From positions 310,001 through 374,000 of the forward strand of contig CBDAQC010000001.1 in assembly GCA_965198915.1 (NCBI GenBank): a DNA stretch of 64,000 nt, given 5' to 3'. Of the stretch, positions 1 through 7,135 are shown piece after piece (the stretch's first letter is position 1; each line of letters opens with the position of its first letter). A model generated the notes under the pieces. It was given only the letters and a program-made list of their open reading frames with translations, had not been told where the DNA came from and ran no database searches. This DNA is from BOG-908 sp965198915 (lineage in GTDB: Bacteria; Pseudomonadota; Alphaproteobacteria; Acetobacterales; Acetobacteraceae). Both the position numbers and the translations under genes were made by a program.

Positions 1-1
1 G

Positions 2-295
2 AAGGTGCAGGCGGCGCGTGAGGGCGTGGCGGACGACCGGGCCTGGTTCGTGTGCGTCTTGAGCCTCGCCTGGCCGGATGGCGGGACGGCGAGTTTCCTG
101 GGCCGTGTGGAGGGGCGCGCCGTATGGCCGCCGCGTGGCACGTTCGGGTTCGGCTACGATCCGATGTTCATACCGAATGGCGGCTCGGAGACGTTCGGGG
201 AGATGAACCCGGAGCTCAAGCATGCCGGAAGCCATCGGGCGCAGGCCATGGCGCAGTTGGCGGCGGCTTGTCTGCCGCGTGAGGGAAGAAGTTGA
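2..295 (+). CDS. rdgB: RdgB/HAM1 non-canonical purine NTP pyrophosphatase (3' part)
   Basis: The C-terminal ~97 residues of an Ham1/RdgB family protein, open at the left window edge. The visible GTFGFGYDPMFIP motif followed by TFGEM and a late HR (SHRAQAM) is the diagnostic nucleotide-binding end of the family. The enzyme hydrolyses dITP, XTP and related non-canonical purine triphosphates to monophosphates in the cytoplasm, keeping them out of DNA. The GTG at 5 is simply an internal codon, because the family needs about 100 more residues upstream. The stop is immediately followed by a repeat arm (R1). Confidence 0.93.
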   Translation, partial: KVQAAREGVADDRAWFVCVLSLAWPDGGTASFLGRVEGRAVWPPRGTFGFGYDPMFIPNGGSETFGEMNPELKHAGSHRAQAMAQLAAACLPREGRS

Positions 296-341
296 AAGAA
301 AGCCTTTTTTTCCGAGAAAAAGAAGCAAAAACTTCTGTTCG
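296..341 (+). repeat. R1: solitary arm of the R repeat
   Basis: A single A/T-rich arm starting directly after the rdgB stop. It holds the small palindrome CTTTTTTTCCGAGAAAAAG and then GAAGCAAAAACTTCTG. It matches the left arms of the paired R elements described later. No partner arm is seen before the next gene. Confidence 0.75.
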
Positions 342-404
342 GGCGTTCGCGGCGCGTCAGGGCGTATCGTTTCAGCGATACGCCCGGATTTTGCCTACGC
401 GTGT

Positions 405-845
405 TTAGTTACGGGCGCGTCTCAGGCCGGAGCCGGCGGCGCGCACCAGGACGCGCAGCAGGCCTGTCTGCGCCACCATGCGGGTGGCTGGCGCCAGCAG
501 GGCAGCCAGGGTCAGCGTCTGGCGCGCCTGCTCGATGCTCTGGTCGCGGACGCGGCGGGCTTCCTCGATCACCGGATCCTTGATCTCGCCGGCCGCGAGC
601 AGGCCGAAGATCACCACGATGACCAGATCAACCGCGGCCACGATCGCCACCGCGGCAACCGGGACCATGTGCGCGTAATCGACCAGCGCGAGCGCCCCGG
701 CCACATGCAGGGCGGCGAGCAGACCGAGGGCGAACACCGCCGTCACTGCCCCGTAGATCGCGCGGCGAACGATGCCGCTGACGGTCCGCTTGATCAGCAG
801 GATTTCTGCCTGGGCGGCAACGCGGGCGAGGCGGGCGGTGCGCAT
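405..845 (-). CDS. Small membrane protein, holin-superfamily-like (phage_holin_3_6 type)
   Basis: A 146-residue protein with two long hydrophobic segments (about residues 29-52 and 60-84) between a basic N-terminus and an amphipathic, Ala/Arg-rich C-terminal helix. This two-TM hairpin with a charged helix is typical of the actinobacterial-holin-X/DUF1469 type proteins that in proteobacteria sit next to DUF883/YqjD genes, as here (the next gene upstream in transcription is at 858-1106). Such pairs are linked to inner membrane and stationary-phase or stress functions, but no biochemical role is established. The family assignment is from overall architecture, not a catalytic motif. Confidence 0.6.
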   Translation of the reverse strand: MRTARLARVAAQAEILLIKRTVSGIVRRAIYGAVTAVFALGLLAALHVAGALALVDYAHMVPVAAVAIVAAVDLVIVVIFGLLAAGEIKDPVIEEARRVRDQSIEQARQTLTLAALLAPATRMVAQTGLLRVLVRAAGSGLRRARN

Positions 846-857
846 CTGCTGCGGCCC

Positions 858-1106
858 TTACTTGGTGATTCGGCCGAACAGGAAGCCCACGGCCGCTGCC
901 ACGCCGATGGCGATAAGCGGCTGGTCCCGCACACGGTCCGACACCGCTTCCGCGCCGTCTTCGGTGTAGGAACGGGCCTTGCCTGCCGCGGCGTAGGCGC
1001 GCTTGCTGGCGTCCGAGAAGGCCGGCGTCACGCGGTCGTCCATGAGCTGGTTCACCTGGTCGCGCAGGGCGCGCAATTCGTCACGGGCGGAGTCTGTCAT
1101 AGCCAT
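858..1106 (-). CDS. DUF883 / ElaB-YqjD-like membrane-anchored protein
   Basis: An 82-residue protein with a charged helical N-terminal part (residues 1-60, rich in Arg, Asp and Ala) and a C-terminal hydrophobic anchor ending in GFLFGRITK, the hallmark of DUF883/YqjD/ElaB proteins. In E. coli these tail-anchored proteins bind ribosomes at the inner membrane in stationary phase. The start at 1106 has AGGAG six bases upstream; a second in-frame ATG lies two codons later. It is probably co-transcribed with the holin-like gene 12 bp downstream. Confidence 0.8.
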   Translation of the reverse strand: MAMTDSARDELRALRDQVNQLMDDRVTPAFSDASKRAYAAAGKARSYTEDGAEAVSDRVRDQPLIAIGVAAAVGFLFGRITK

Positions 1107-1197
1107 GGAACGCTCCTTTTGAGGATGGGTCAGCAGTCCGGGCCGCCGTCATGGCTGCCGTAGGCCCAAGCAACGCCACCTTTCAGGGCAGGTTGCC

Positions 1198-2352
1198 TTG
1201 CGGTATCAAACCGGTGTGGGGGATTGCGGCATAGAACGGGCAACGCTGACGCTTGCGGGGCTGAAAAGTGCCGCCGCGCCGGGCGCGGGTGGATGGGGCA
1301 GCCTCGGCGGTCTGACGCTCTCGCCGGATCCGGGCAGGCTGACCGTGGTGCTGGGGCCGGCGGGCGCCGGCAAATCGGCGCTGATCGAGGCGCTGGCCGG
1401 CTTCGCGCGGCCGCGCGGCACCATCATGCTGGACGGCCGCGACATCACGCATGTGCCGGCCTGGCGGCGCGGCTTCGGCGTAGTGCGGCAGCAGGACGCG
1501 CTTTTGCCGCATCTGACGCTGGCGGAGAACGTGGCGTTCGGGCTGCGCATGCGCGGGGTCGGGCGTGCGGCGCGGCGCGGACTCGTGGAAGAGGCGTTGC
1601 ACCTGGTGCAGTTGGAGGGTGCAAGCGGGCGCCGGCCGTCCGCGGTGACGCCCGCGCAACGGCAGCGAGCCATGCTGGCGCGGGCCACGGTGTTCGCGCC
1701 GCGCGTGCTGCTTCTGGACGAGCCGGCTTGCCTGCAGGATCCCCCGGCGCGCGCGGCGCTGCTGGCCGGCCTGCCGCGCATCCATGCGCTGCTGGGCGGC
1801 GGCACCACGCTGCTCGCCACCTCGTCCGCCACCGATGCGCTTGCCGTGGCAGACGGGCTGGCGGTCCTGCGCGCCGGGACACTGGCGCAGCATGGCACCG
1901 CCGAGGAGGTGTTCGACCGGCCGTGCAATGACTACGTTGCGGCATTGCTGGGCGAGACGAACCGGCTGCCGGGCACCATCCTGGAGCTGGACGACGATCT
2001 GGCCACCGTGCGGCTGGATTGCGGTCCGGTGATAGAGGCGCAGCCGGGACGCGCGCTGCAGGCCGGCGACGCCTGCATGGTGAGCCTGCGGCCGGACAGG
2101 ATAGCGGTTGCCGCGGCCACCGCCGCGGAGATGGGCACCCACGCGGTGGACGCCACGCTGCTGGAAGCGCGCTTCCAGGGCGATTGCTACCGGCTGCGCC
2201 TGCTGATCGGCTCCGGCGCCCAGGTGACGGTCAGGCGGCCGGTGGGCGCAGGGCTGCGCGGCCTCGCGGTGGGCGGAACCGCGGCACTGGCCTGGCAGCC
2301 GCACCACGCCTTCGCGTTCCGGACGGCGGCGGACGAGGCGCCGGCGGCTTGA
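1198..2352 (+). CDS. Orphan, degenerate PotA/CysA-type ABC transporter ATPase
   Basis: About 384 residues: an ABC ATPase domain (1-240) followed by a TOBE-like C-terminal domain (250-370), as in PotA/CysA/UgpC importers. Walker A (GPAGAGKS, ~53-60), a Q-loop (RQQD, ~97) and Walker B (VLLLDEP, ~170) are intact. The LSGGQ signature is replaced by VTPAQRQR (~150), the SALD D-loop by LQDP, and the switch histidine region by ATSSATD (~207-213). No permease or binding-protein gene is adjacent. It could bind ATP but probably hydrolyses it poorly, or it has a non-transport role. The start is unsure: TTG at 1198, or GTG at 1216. Neither has a good Shine-Dalgarno. Confidence 0.78.
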   Translation: MRYQTGVGDCGIERATLTLAGLKSAAAPGAGGWGSLGGLTLSPDPGRLTVVLGPAGAGKSALIEALAGFARPRGTIMLDGRDITHVPAWRRGFGVVRQQDALLPHLTLAENVAFGLRMRGVGRAARRGLVEEALHLVQLEGASGRRPSAVTPAQRQRAMLARATVFAPRVLLLDEPACLQDPPARAALLAGLPRIHALLGGGTTLLATSSATDALAVADGLAVLRAGTLAQHGTAEEVFDRPCNDYVAALLGETNRLPGTILELDDDLATVRLDCGPVIEAQPGRALQAGDACMVSLRPDRIAVAAATAAEMGTHAVDATLLEARFQGDCYRLRLLIGSGAQVTVRRPVGAGLRGLAVGGTAALAWQPHHAFAFRTAADEAPAA

Positions 2353-2427
2353 ACGCCGAGTCTTCTTGATTACTTAAGGCGGTCGCGTCACAACAGCGCC
2401 AGATTGCCACCTCAACAGGAGAGTACA

Positions 2428-2964
2428 ATAGCCCGAGGCCCAATGCCCGCCGCCCCATCCCGCGACGGCCCACGCGTGAACGAAGACATACGCGTCCCCC
2501 AGGTGCGCCTGATCGACCAGGACGGGGAGATGCAGGGCGTGATGTCCGCCCGTGACGCGCTGCTGCGCGCCTATGCCGTGGGGCTGGACCTGCTGGAGAT
2601 CAGCCCGAACGCCGATCCGCCGGTCTGCAAGATACTGGATTTCGGCAAGTATAAATACGAGCTGCAGAAGAAGAAGAACGAGGCGAAGAAAAAGCAGCGC
2701 GTCATCGAGATCAAGGAAGTCAAGGTCCGTCCGAACATCGACGAGAACGACTACCAGGTGAAATTGCGCTCGATGAAAAGCTTCATCGACGAGGGCGACA
2801 AGGTAAAGGTGACGTTGCGCTTCCGTGGCCGTGAGATGGCCCACCAGGACATCGGCGTGAAGGTGCTGGAGCGGATACGCGCCGATCTGGAGCCGGCGAC
2901 GAAGGTGGAGCAGATGCCGCGCATGGAAATGCGCCAGATGGTCATGGTGCTTTCGCCCAAGTGA
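2428..2964 (+). CDS. infC: Translation initiation factor IF-3, ATA start
   Basis: A 178-residue IF-3 with an N-domain (GPRVNEDIRVPQVRLIDQ) joined by the Lys-rich linker helix (YELQKKKNEAKKKQ) to a C-domain with RPNIDENDY and KVTLRFRGREM. IF-3 binds the 30S subunit and rejects non-initiator tRNA and non-canonical start codons. The start is set at ATA 2428 because AGGAG (2417-2421) lies six bases upstream, and ATA-GCC-CGA matches the usual N-terminus. The in-frame TTG at 2404 lies upstream of that Shine-Dalgarno. A rare start codon on infC is the known autoregulatory device. rpmI and rplT do not follow it here. Confidence 0.95.
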   Translation: MARGPMPAAPSRDGPRVNEDIRVPQVRLIDQDGEMQGVMSARDALLRAYAVGLDLLEISPNADPPVCKILDFGKYKYELQKKKNEAKKKQRVIEIKEVKVRPNIDENDYQVKLRSMKSFIDEGDKVKVTLRFRGREMAHQDIGVKVLERIRADLEPATKVEQMPRMEMRQMVMVLSPK

Positions 2965-3056
2965 TAGCCGGCTTGGCGGCCATCTGACGCTCCGATGGAC
3001 GGGAGGCGCGCCGGCTGGCTTGCCAGGCCGCCTTCGTTCCGATCTCCCGCAAGGGT

Positions 3057-3075
3057 AAGCAGGTGTTGCCTGCTT
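3057..3075. terminator. Candidate hairpin downstream of infC
   Basis: A perfect 7-bp stem AAGCAGG/CCTGCTT with loop TGTTG, about 90 bp after the infC stop. It has no U-run, so it may be a weak or Rho-assisted terminator or simply a processing hairpin. Confidence 0.35.
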
Positions 3076-3077
3076 CC

Positions 3078-3225
3078 TAGAGTCTGTTTGGAAACTTGGC
3101 CTGGTGAGTCAGCTGGCGGTAATTTTCGAGCACCGGAGCGGAGTGGCCTCTCGTGGCCATGAGCACCGGAGCACAGGAAATCACCGTCAAATGGCCGCAA
3201 GGGCGAGTTTCCAAACAGACTTCTA
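3078..3225. repeat. MITE-1 copy a
   Basis: A ~148-bp element with terminal inverted repeats: left AGTCTGTTTGGAAACT, right its complement ending CCAAACAGACTTCTA. Each end carries TA, consistent with a TA-type target. The interior has GAGCACCGGAGC in both orientations. It is too short to code and closely matches copies at 19166 and 36003. The right end coincides with the TAG stop of the OprB relic. Confidence 0.75.
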
Positions 3226-3720
3226 GAACGTAATCACCGTCTTATGGTCAATCACCAGCGCATTGGGAATCTCGTTGATCCCGCTGGGGTGCCACGTATT
3301 GCAGGCCGGGCCGCAGCAGCAGCCAGGGTGCCACGGTGGCGCCGTAATTCAGTTCGGCCACGTATTCCTGCAACGTCAGCGGCGCACCAAGGCGGGTTTC
3401 GATCGCCTGCAGGCTGCCGTTAGGGAGGCCACGGCCAGGCCGAGCGCCACGGTGTCGCTGTCACGGCCGGCGAACGTGCCCTCGCGCAGGATGCCGGCCT
3501 GGCCGTATCAGTTGACGAAAGCGGTTGCCTTGTCGCCCCATTCCAGCGCGGCGAACACTACCGTGCCGCGCTTGCCGTGCGAGTCCGGATCCAGCTTGAC
3601 CGTCTGGTCCGCAATCGCCCAGCCGCCGTAGCGGCCGGCGCGGTCCGGCAGCGGCACTGCCATCAGTTGCGCGGTGTTCTGGCGCGGCACAAACGCGCCC
3701 GGCGCAGCGGCGGCACATCC
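3223..3720 (-). pseudogene. OprB-family carbohydrate-selective porin, decayed C-terminal remnant
   Basis: Reading the minus strand in three frames gives a contiguous OprB C-terminus: GRYGGWAIADQTVKLDP, then DKATAFVN, an in-frame TGA, YGQAGILREGTFAGRDSDT, a frameshift, LGAPLTLQEYVAELNYGAT, VAPWLLLRPGLQYV, a second frameshift, and HPSGINEIPNALVI ending at VITF-stop. That order is the terminal strands of the outer membrane sugar porin. The 5' part, including a signal peptide, is missing. It lies beside a sugar symporter, suggesting a former uptake pair. Its stop codon sits in the end of MITE-1 copy a. Confidence 0.8.
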
Positions 3721-3793
3721 GATCAGCAGCAGACCCGCAGGTCGTTGCATCCGCACCCGCTCATCCTTGCGCCACTCCGGCGCCGACCGCATC

Positions 3794-5245
3794 ATGGCAA
3801 ACAAGTTTCGGAGCCGCGATGGAACGGTAGCGGATCGGCCGCGGAGCTGCGGCGCGGGAAGCGCCAACGTACCGGCATCGGGCCCGCGCGCGGGCGGCAA
3901 CAGGAGCATCGCCGTGGCATTCTACTTCGTGGCCGTCATCGCCTCGCTCGGCGGGTTGCTGTTCGGCTATGACACCGGGGTCATCTCCGGCGCGCTTCCT
4001 TTCATCAACAGGCAATTCGCGCTTGATGCAACGATGCAGGGCGTGGCGGCGGCCGCTGTGCTGGTGGGGGCCACGTTCGGCGCCGCGTTCGCCGGCAGCC
4101 TTTCGGACCGGTTCGGGCGCAAGCACGTCATCCTGGCGGTAGCGGCGCTGTTCGTGCTGGGTGCGCTGAGCTCCGCATTGGCGCCGGCGCTGACCGTACT
4201 GATCGCGGCGCGCGCGATCGTGGGTGTGGCGATCGGGGTCGCATCCATGCTGACGCCGCTATATCTGGCGGAGATCGCGCCGAAGAAACATCGCGGTGCG
4301 GTCGTCTCGTTGAACCAGTTCTGCATCACCTTCGGCATCCTGGTCAGCTACCTGACCGACTACGCGTTGACCGGCGCGGCGCAGAACTGGCGCTGGATGC
4401 TGGGCCTGGGCATGGTGCCCGGCACGATCCTGTTCTTCGGCATGCTGACCCTGCCGGAAAGCCCGCGCTGGCTCGCCGGGCAAGGCCGGATGCAGGAAGC
4501 GCGCGCCGCCCTGGACCGCATGCGCGACGGTCTGGGTGTGGAGGAGGAACTGGGCGAGCTGCGCACGGACGTGCTGAACGAGACGACGCGCAAGGCCGGC
4601 TGGTCCGAACTGCTGCACGGCATCGGCCGCCGGCCGCTGATCATCGGCGTGGCGCTTGCGGTGTTCCAGCAGGTGACCGGGATAAACACGGTGATCTATT
4701 ACGCGCCCGCCATCTTCCAGAGCGCCGGGCTGTCGTCGGCGTCCGTATCCATCCTGGCCACCGCGGGCGTCGGGCTGGTGAACGTGCTGATGACAGTGGT
4801 GGCGATGCGCCTGATGGACCATGCCGGCCGGCGCGCGCTGCTGTTGTGGGGCCTGGGCGGGATGATCGTGATGCTGACCGTGCTCAGCGCTAGCTTTCTC
4901 GCCGGCACCCACGGCACCACCGCCTATATCACCGTGGCGTCGGTGGCGATCTATGTGGGCTTTTTCGCTATCGGCCTGGGCCCGGTGTTCTGGCTGCTGA
5001 TCGCGGAGATATTCCCGCTCGCCGTACGCGGGCGCGGCATGAGTGTGGCGTCGGTCAGCAACTGGGGTTCGAATTTCATCGTGACCCTGGCGTTTCCCAA
5101 ACTGGTGGCGAGCCTTGGGAGTGCCACGGCGTTCGCGATCTTTGCCGTGCTGACCTCCGGCGCCTGGGTGTTTACGTATCGGATGGTGCCGGAGACGCGC
5201 GGGCGATCTTTGGAAGAGATCGAGGCGGAGCTGGAGACGGCATAG
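3794..5245 (+). CDS. MFS sugar:proton symporter (sugar porter family, GalP/XylE-like)
   Basis: 483 residues with twelve predicted TM segments and all sugar-porter motifs: GGLLFGYDTGVISGAL in TM1, DRFGRK after TM2, PESPRWLA before the central loop, QQVTGINTVIYYAP in TM7, DHAGRR in the second half, and PETRGRSLEEIE at the C-terminus. It probably imports a hexose or pentose with H+ across the inner membrane; the substrate cannot be read from sequence. The ATG at 3794 is chosen because it gives a ~40-residue cytoplasmic tail, while the longer ORF runs into the porin relic. No regulator is adjacent. Confidence 0.92.
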   Translation: MANKFRSRDGTVADRPRSCGAGSANVPASGPRAGGNRSIAVAFYFVAVIASLGGLLFGYDTGVISGALPFINRQFALDATMQGVAAAAVLVGATFGAAFAGSLSDRFGRKHVILAVAALFVLGALSSALAPALTVLIAARAIVGVAIGVASMLTPLYLAEIAPKKHRGAVVSLNQFCITFGILVSYLTDYALTGAAQNWRWMLGLGMVPGTILFFGMLTLPESPRWLAGQGRMQEARAALDRMRDGLGVEEELGELRTDVLNETTRKAGWSELLHGIGRRPLIIGVALAVFQQVTGINTVIYYAPAIFQSAGLSSASVSILATAGVGLVNVLMTVVAMRLMDHAGRRALLLWGLGGMIVMLTVLSASFLAGTHGTTAYITVASVAIYVGFFAIGLGPVFWLLIAEIFPLAVRGRGMSVASVSNWGSNFIVTLAFPKLVASLGSATAFAIFAVLTSGAWVFTYRMVPETRGRSLEEIEAELETA

Positions 5246-5385
5246 GGAAGCCTTCGCCCGCACTGGCGCGCGCGCCCAACTGCAAGTACGCAGATCTGCA
5301 GAACCAGCGCGGGCCTGGGTGCCAGCGTGTGAGCAAAAGCTTTTTGCTTCTTTTTCTCGAAAAAGAAGGCCTTGCTTTCTTCCCC
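5246..5385. repeat. R2: R repeat with a full right arm and a reduced left arm
   Basis: It lies between the convergent symporter and outer membrane factor genes. The right arm (5331-5378) reads CAAAAGCTTTTTGCTTC then TTTTTCTCGAAAAAGAAGG. The left arm has shrunk to GGAAGCCTTCGCCC. The interior has the usual GCAGAACC and GCGCGCGC blocks. Confidence 0.75.
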
Positions 5386-5387
5386 GC

Positions 5388-6932
5388 CTAAGGCAGCAGC
5401 GGATTGGACCGCTGCAGCCAATTCTTGTCGGGAAGATCGCTGGTCCGCCACCCGCCGCCCAGGGCCTGTATCAAGGCTACCGCGTCCGCCAGGCGCGTCT
5501 GCTGTATGGTGATCAGGTTCTGCTGCGCGGTCAGCAGCGTGTCCTGCGCGGTGATCACCGCTGTGTAGGCCTGCGTGCCGGCGCGGTATTCGTTCAGCGC
5601 GATCTGGGCGGCACGGCTGGCGTCCGCCACCGTCTGGCGCTGCACCACTTCCTGGCGGGCCAGGATGCGCAGGCCGGACAGCGCGTCCTCCACCTGCTGG
5701 AACGCGGTCAGCACGGTCTGCCTGTAGGTGGCCACGCTTTCATCGTAGGTGGCGCGGGCGGCGCGCACGGCCGCGGTGCGCGCGCCGCCTTCGAACAGCG
5801 CGTCGCTGGCCGAGGCGCCGAGCGACCAGACCCGGTTGGCGCTGGAGATCAGCGAGCTGAGCGGGTTGCCCTGGTAGCCGAACAGCGCCGAGAGCGTGAT
5901 GTCCGGGTAGTAGGCGCCGACCGCCACGCCGACCAGGGCGTTATTGGCCTTCATCTCGCGCTCGGCGTTGGCGATGTCCGGCCGGCGTTCCAGCAGGGCG
6001 GAGGGTACCAGGCCCGGCGTGTCCGGCACGGCGGGCACGCTGGCCTCCGGCGTAATGGTCAGGGCCGCCGGCGGTACGCCGATCAGCATGGCTATGGCGT
6101 GTTCGTACTGCGCGCGTGCCACGCCCACGTTGATGGCGGCCGATTGCGCGGCTTCCAACTGCGTCTGCGCCGTCAGCACGTCCGAGCGCGCGGCGAAACC
6201 GGCATTGTACTGATTCTGCACGATGCGCAGCGCTTCGGTATCCAGGCGTACCGTCTCGTCGAGCACCCGCTGCAGCGCGTCCGTGGTGCGCAGGTCCAGA
6301 TAATCGGTGGCCAGCGACCCCTGCGCGGACAGCCGCGCGTTGGCCACCAGGGCGGCGCTGGCCTGCGCGTTGGCGACGTTGCTTTCCACTTGGCGGCGAA
6401 GCTTGCCCCACACGTCCAGATCCCAGTCCGCACTGCCCTCCAGCGTGTAGGTGGTGCGGGTGGAGCCGCCGCCGAAACCGCCGCCGCCGGTGGAGGCGAC
6501 GCTGGTCGTGCTGCCGGTGTTGCCGGTGCCGCTGGTGACGCCGCCCGTGCTGGTGGTGCTGCCCGTTGTCGTTGTGCCGGTGGTGGTGCCCGTGGTGCCG
6601 AGCGTGTTGCCGCCGGTGCCCGTGCTGGTCAGCACGCCGCCGCTGCCGCTGGAGCGGGTGACGCCGACATTGCCGGACAAGGTGGGGAACAGGTTGGCGC
6701 GTGCTTCGTCCACCAAAGCCTGCGCGTTCTCGTAGGCGGCCACCTGCTCGCGCAGGGTCTGGTTGCCGGTGTCTATCTGGGCTTCCAGCCGGTCCAGCAG
6801 GGGATCGTGGAACACGGCCCACCATTGGCCTTTCGGCGCCTGGTCTTCCGGGGTGGCCAGCTTCCAGCCAGGCAGTTCCTTGAAGACGGAGGTGAGCGGG
6901 GTGGAGGGGCGCTTGTAGTCGGGGCCTACCAT
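5388..6932 (-). CDS. NodT/OprM-type outer membrane efflux lipoprotein; start disturbed
   Basis: The outer membrane channel of the MdtABC-like pump. From the ATG at 6932 the protein is 514 residues: MVGPDYKRP, two TolC/OEP repeats with long helices, a Gly/Thr-rich low-complexity stretch around residues 80-140, and an RPDIANAE motif. The codons just upstream in the same frame read LPCLLLSAC, a good lipobox, so the native protein should be a lipoprotein starting within repeat R3. No ATG, GTG or TTG is in frame there. A TTG at 6990 with GGAGGAG ten bases upstream is out of frame by one base across the T6/A6 tract at 6970-6975. The reported start is therefore a minimum. Confidence 0.85.
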   Translation of the reverse strand: MVGPDYKRPSTPLTSVFKELPGWKLATPEDQAPKGQWWAVFHDPLLDRLEAQIDTGNQTLREQVAAYENAQALVDEARANLFPTLSGNVGVTRSSGSGGVLTSTGTGGNTLGTTGTTTGTTTTGSTTSTGGVTSGTGNTGSTTSVASTGGGGFGGGSTRTTYTLEGSADWDLDVWGKLRRQVESNVANAQASAALVANARLSAQGSLATDYLDLRTTDALQRVLDETVRLDTEALRIVQNQYNAGFAARSDVLTAQTQLEAAQSAAINVGVARAQYEHAIAMLIGVPPAALTITPEASVPAVPDTPGLVPSALLERRPDIANAEREMKANNALVGVAVGAYYPDITLSALFGYQGNPLSSLISSANRVWSLGASASDALFEGGARTAAVRAARATYDESVATYRQTVLTAFQQVEDALSGLRILARQEVVQRQTVADASRAAQIALNEYRAGTQAYTAVITAQDTLLTAQQNLITIQQTRLADAVALIQALGGGWRTSDLPDKNWLQRSNPLLP

Positions 6933-6947
6933 GCAGGCGGAGAGGAG

Positions 6948-7135
6948 GAGGCAAGGAAGGAAGCAGTTCTTTTTTGAAAGAAAGAACCAAAAAACTTTTG
7001 CTCCTCCGCCTGCGGTAGCGCGCGCGCTGGTTCTGCCAGTGCGCGTGGCTGCACTGCTTGCACGCGCTGTGGTGCAGGCGGGGGACAAAAGTTTTTTGCT
7101 TCTTTTTTTCAAAAAAGAAGGCCTTGCCTTACTCT
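6948..7135. repeat. R3: paired-arm R repeat (mdtC / outer membrane factor spacer)
   Basis: The left arm (about 6953-7000) uses the variant core GTTCTTTTTT with AAAGAAAGAAC. The right arm (7084-7131) reads CAAAAGTTTTTTGCTTC then TTTCAAAAAAGAAGGCC. The G+C-rich interior is itself self-complementary (CCGCCTGC pairs with GCAGGCGG). It fills nearly the whole spacer between two co-directional operon genes. Confidence 0.85.

Noticed and set aside
3674..3793. A 40-residue N-terminal extension of the sugar symporter
   Set aside because: It overlaps the porin relic and has no family conservation; ATG 3794 is the simpler start.
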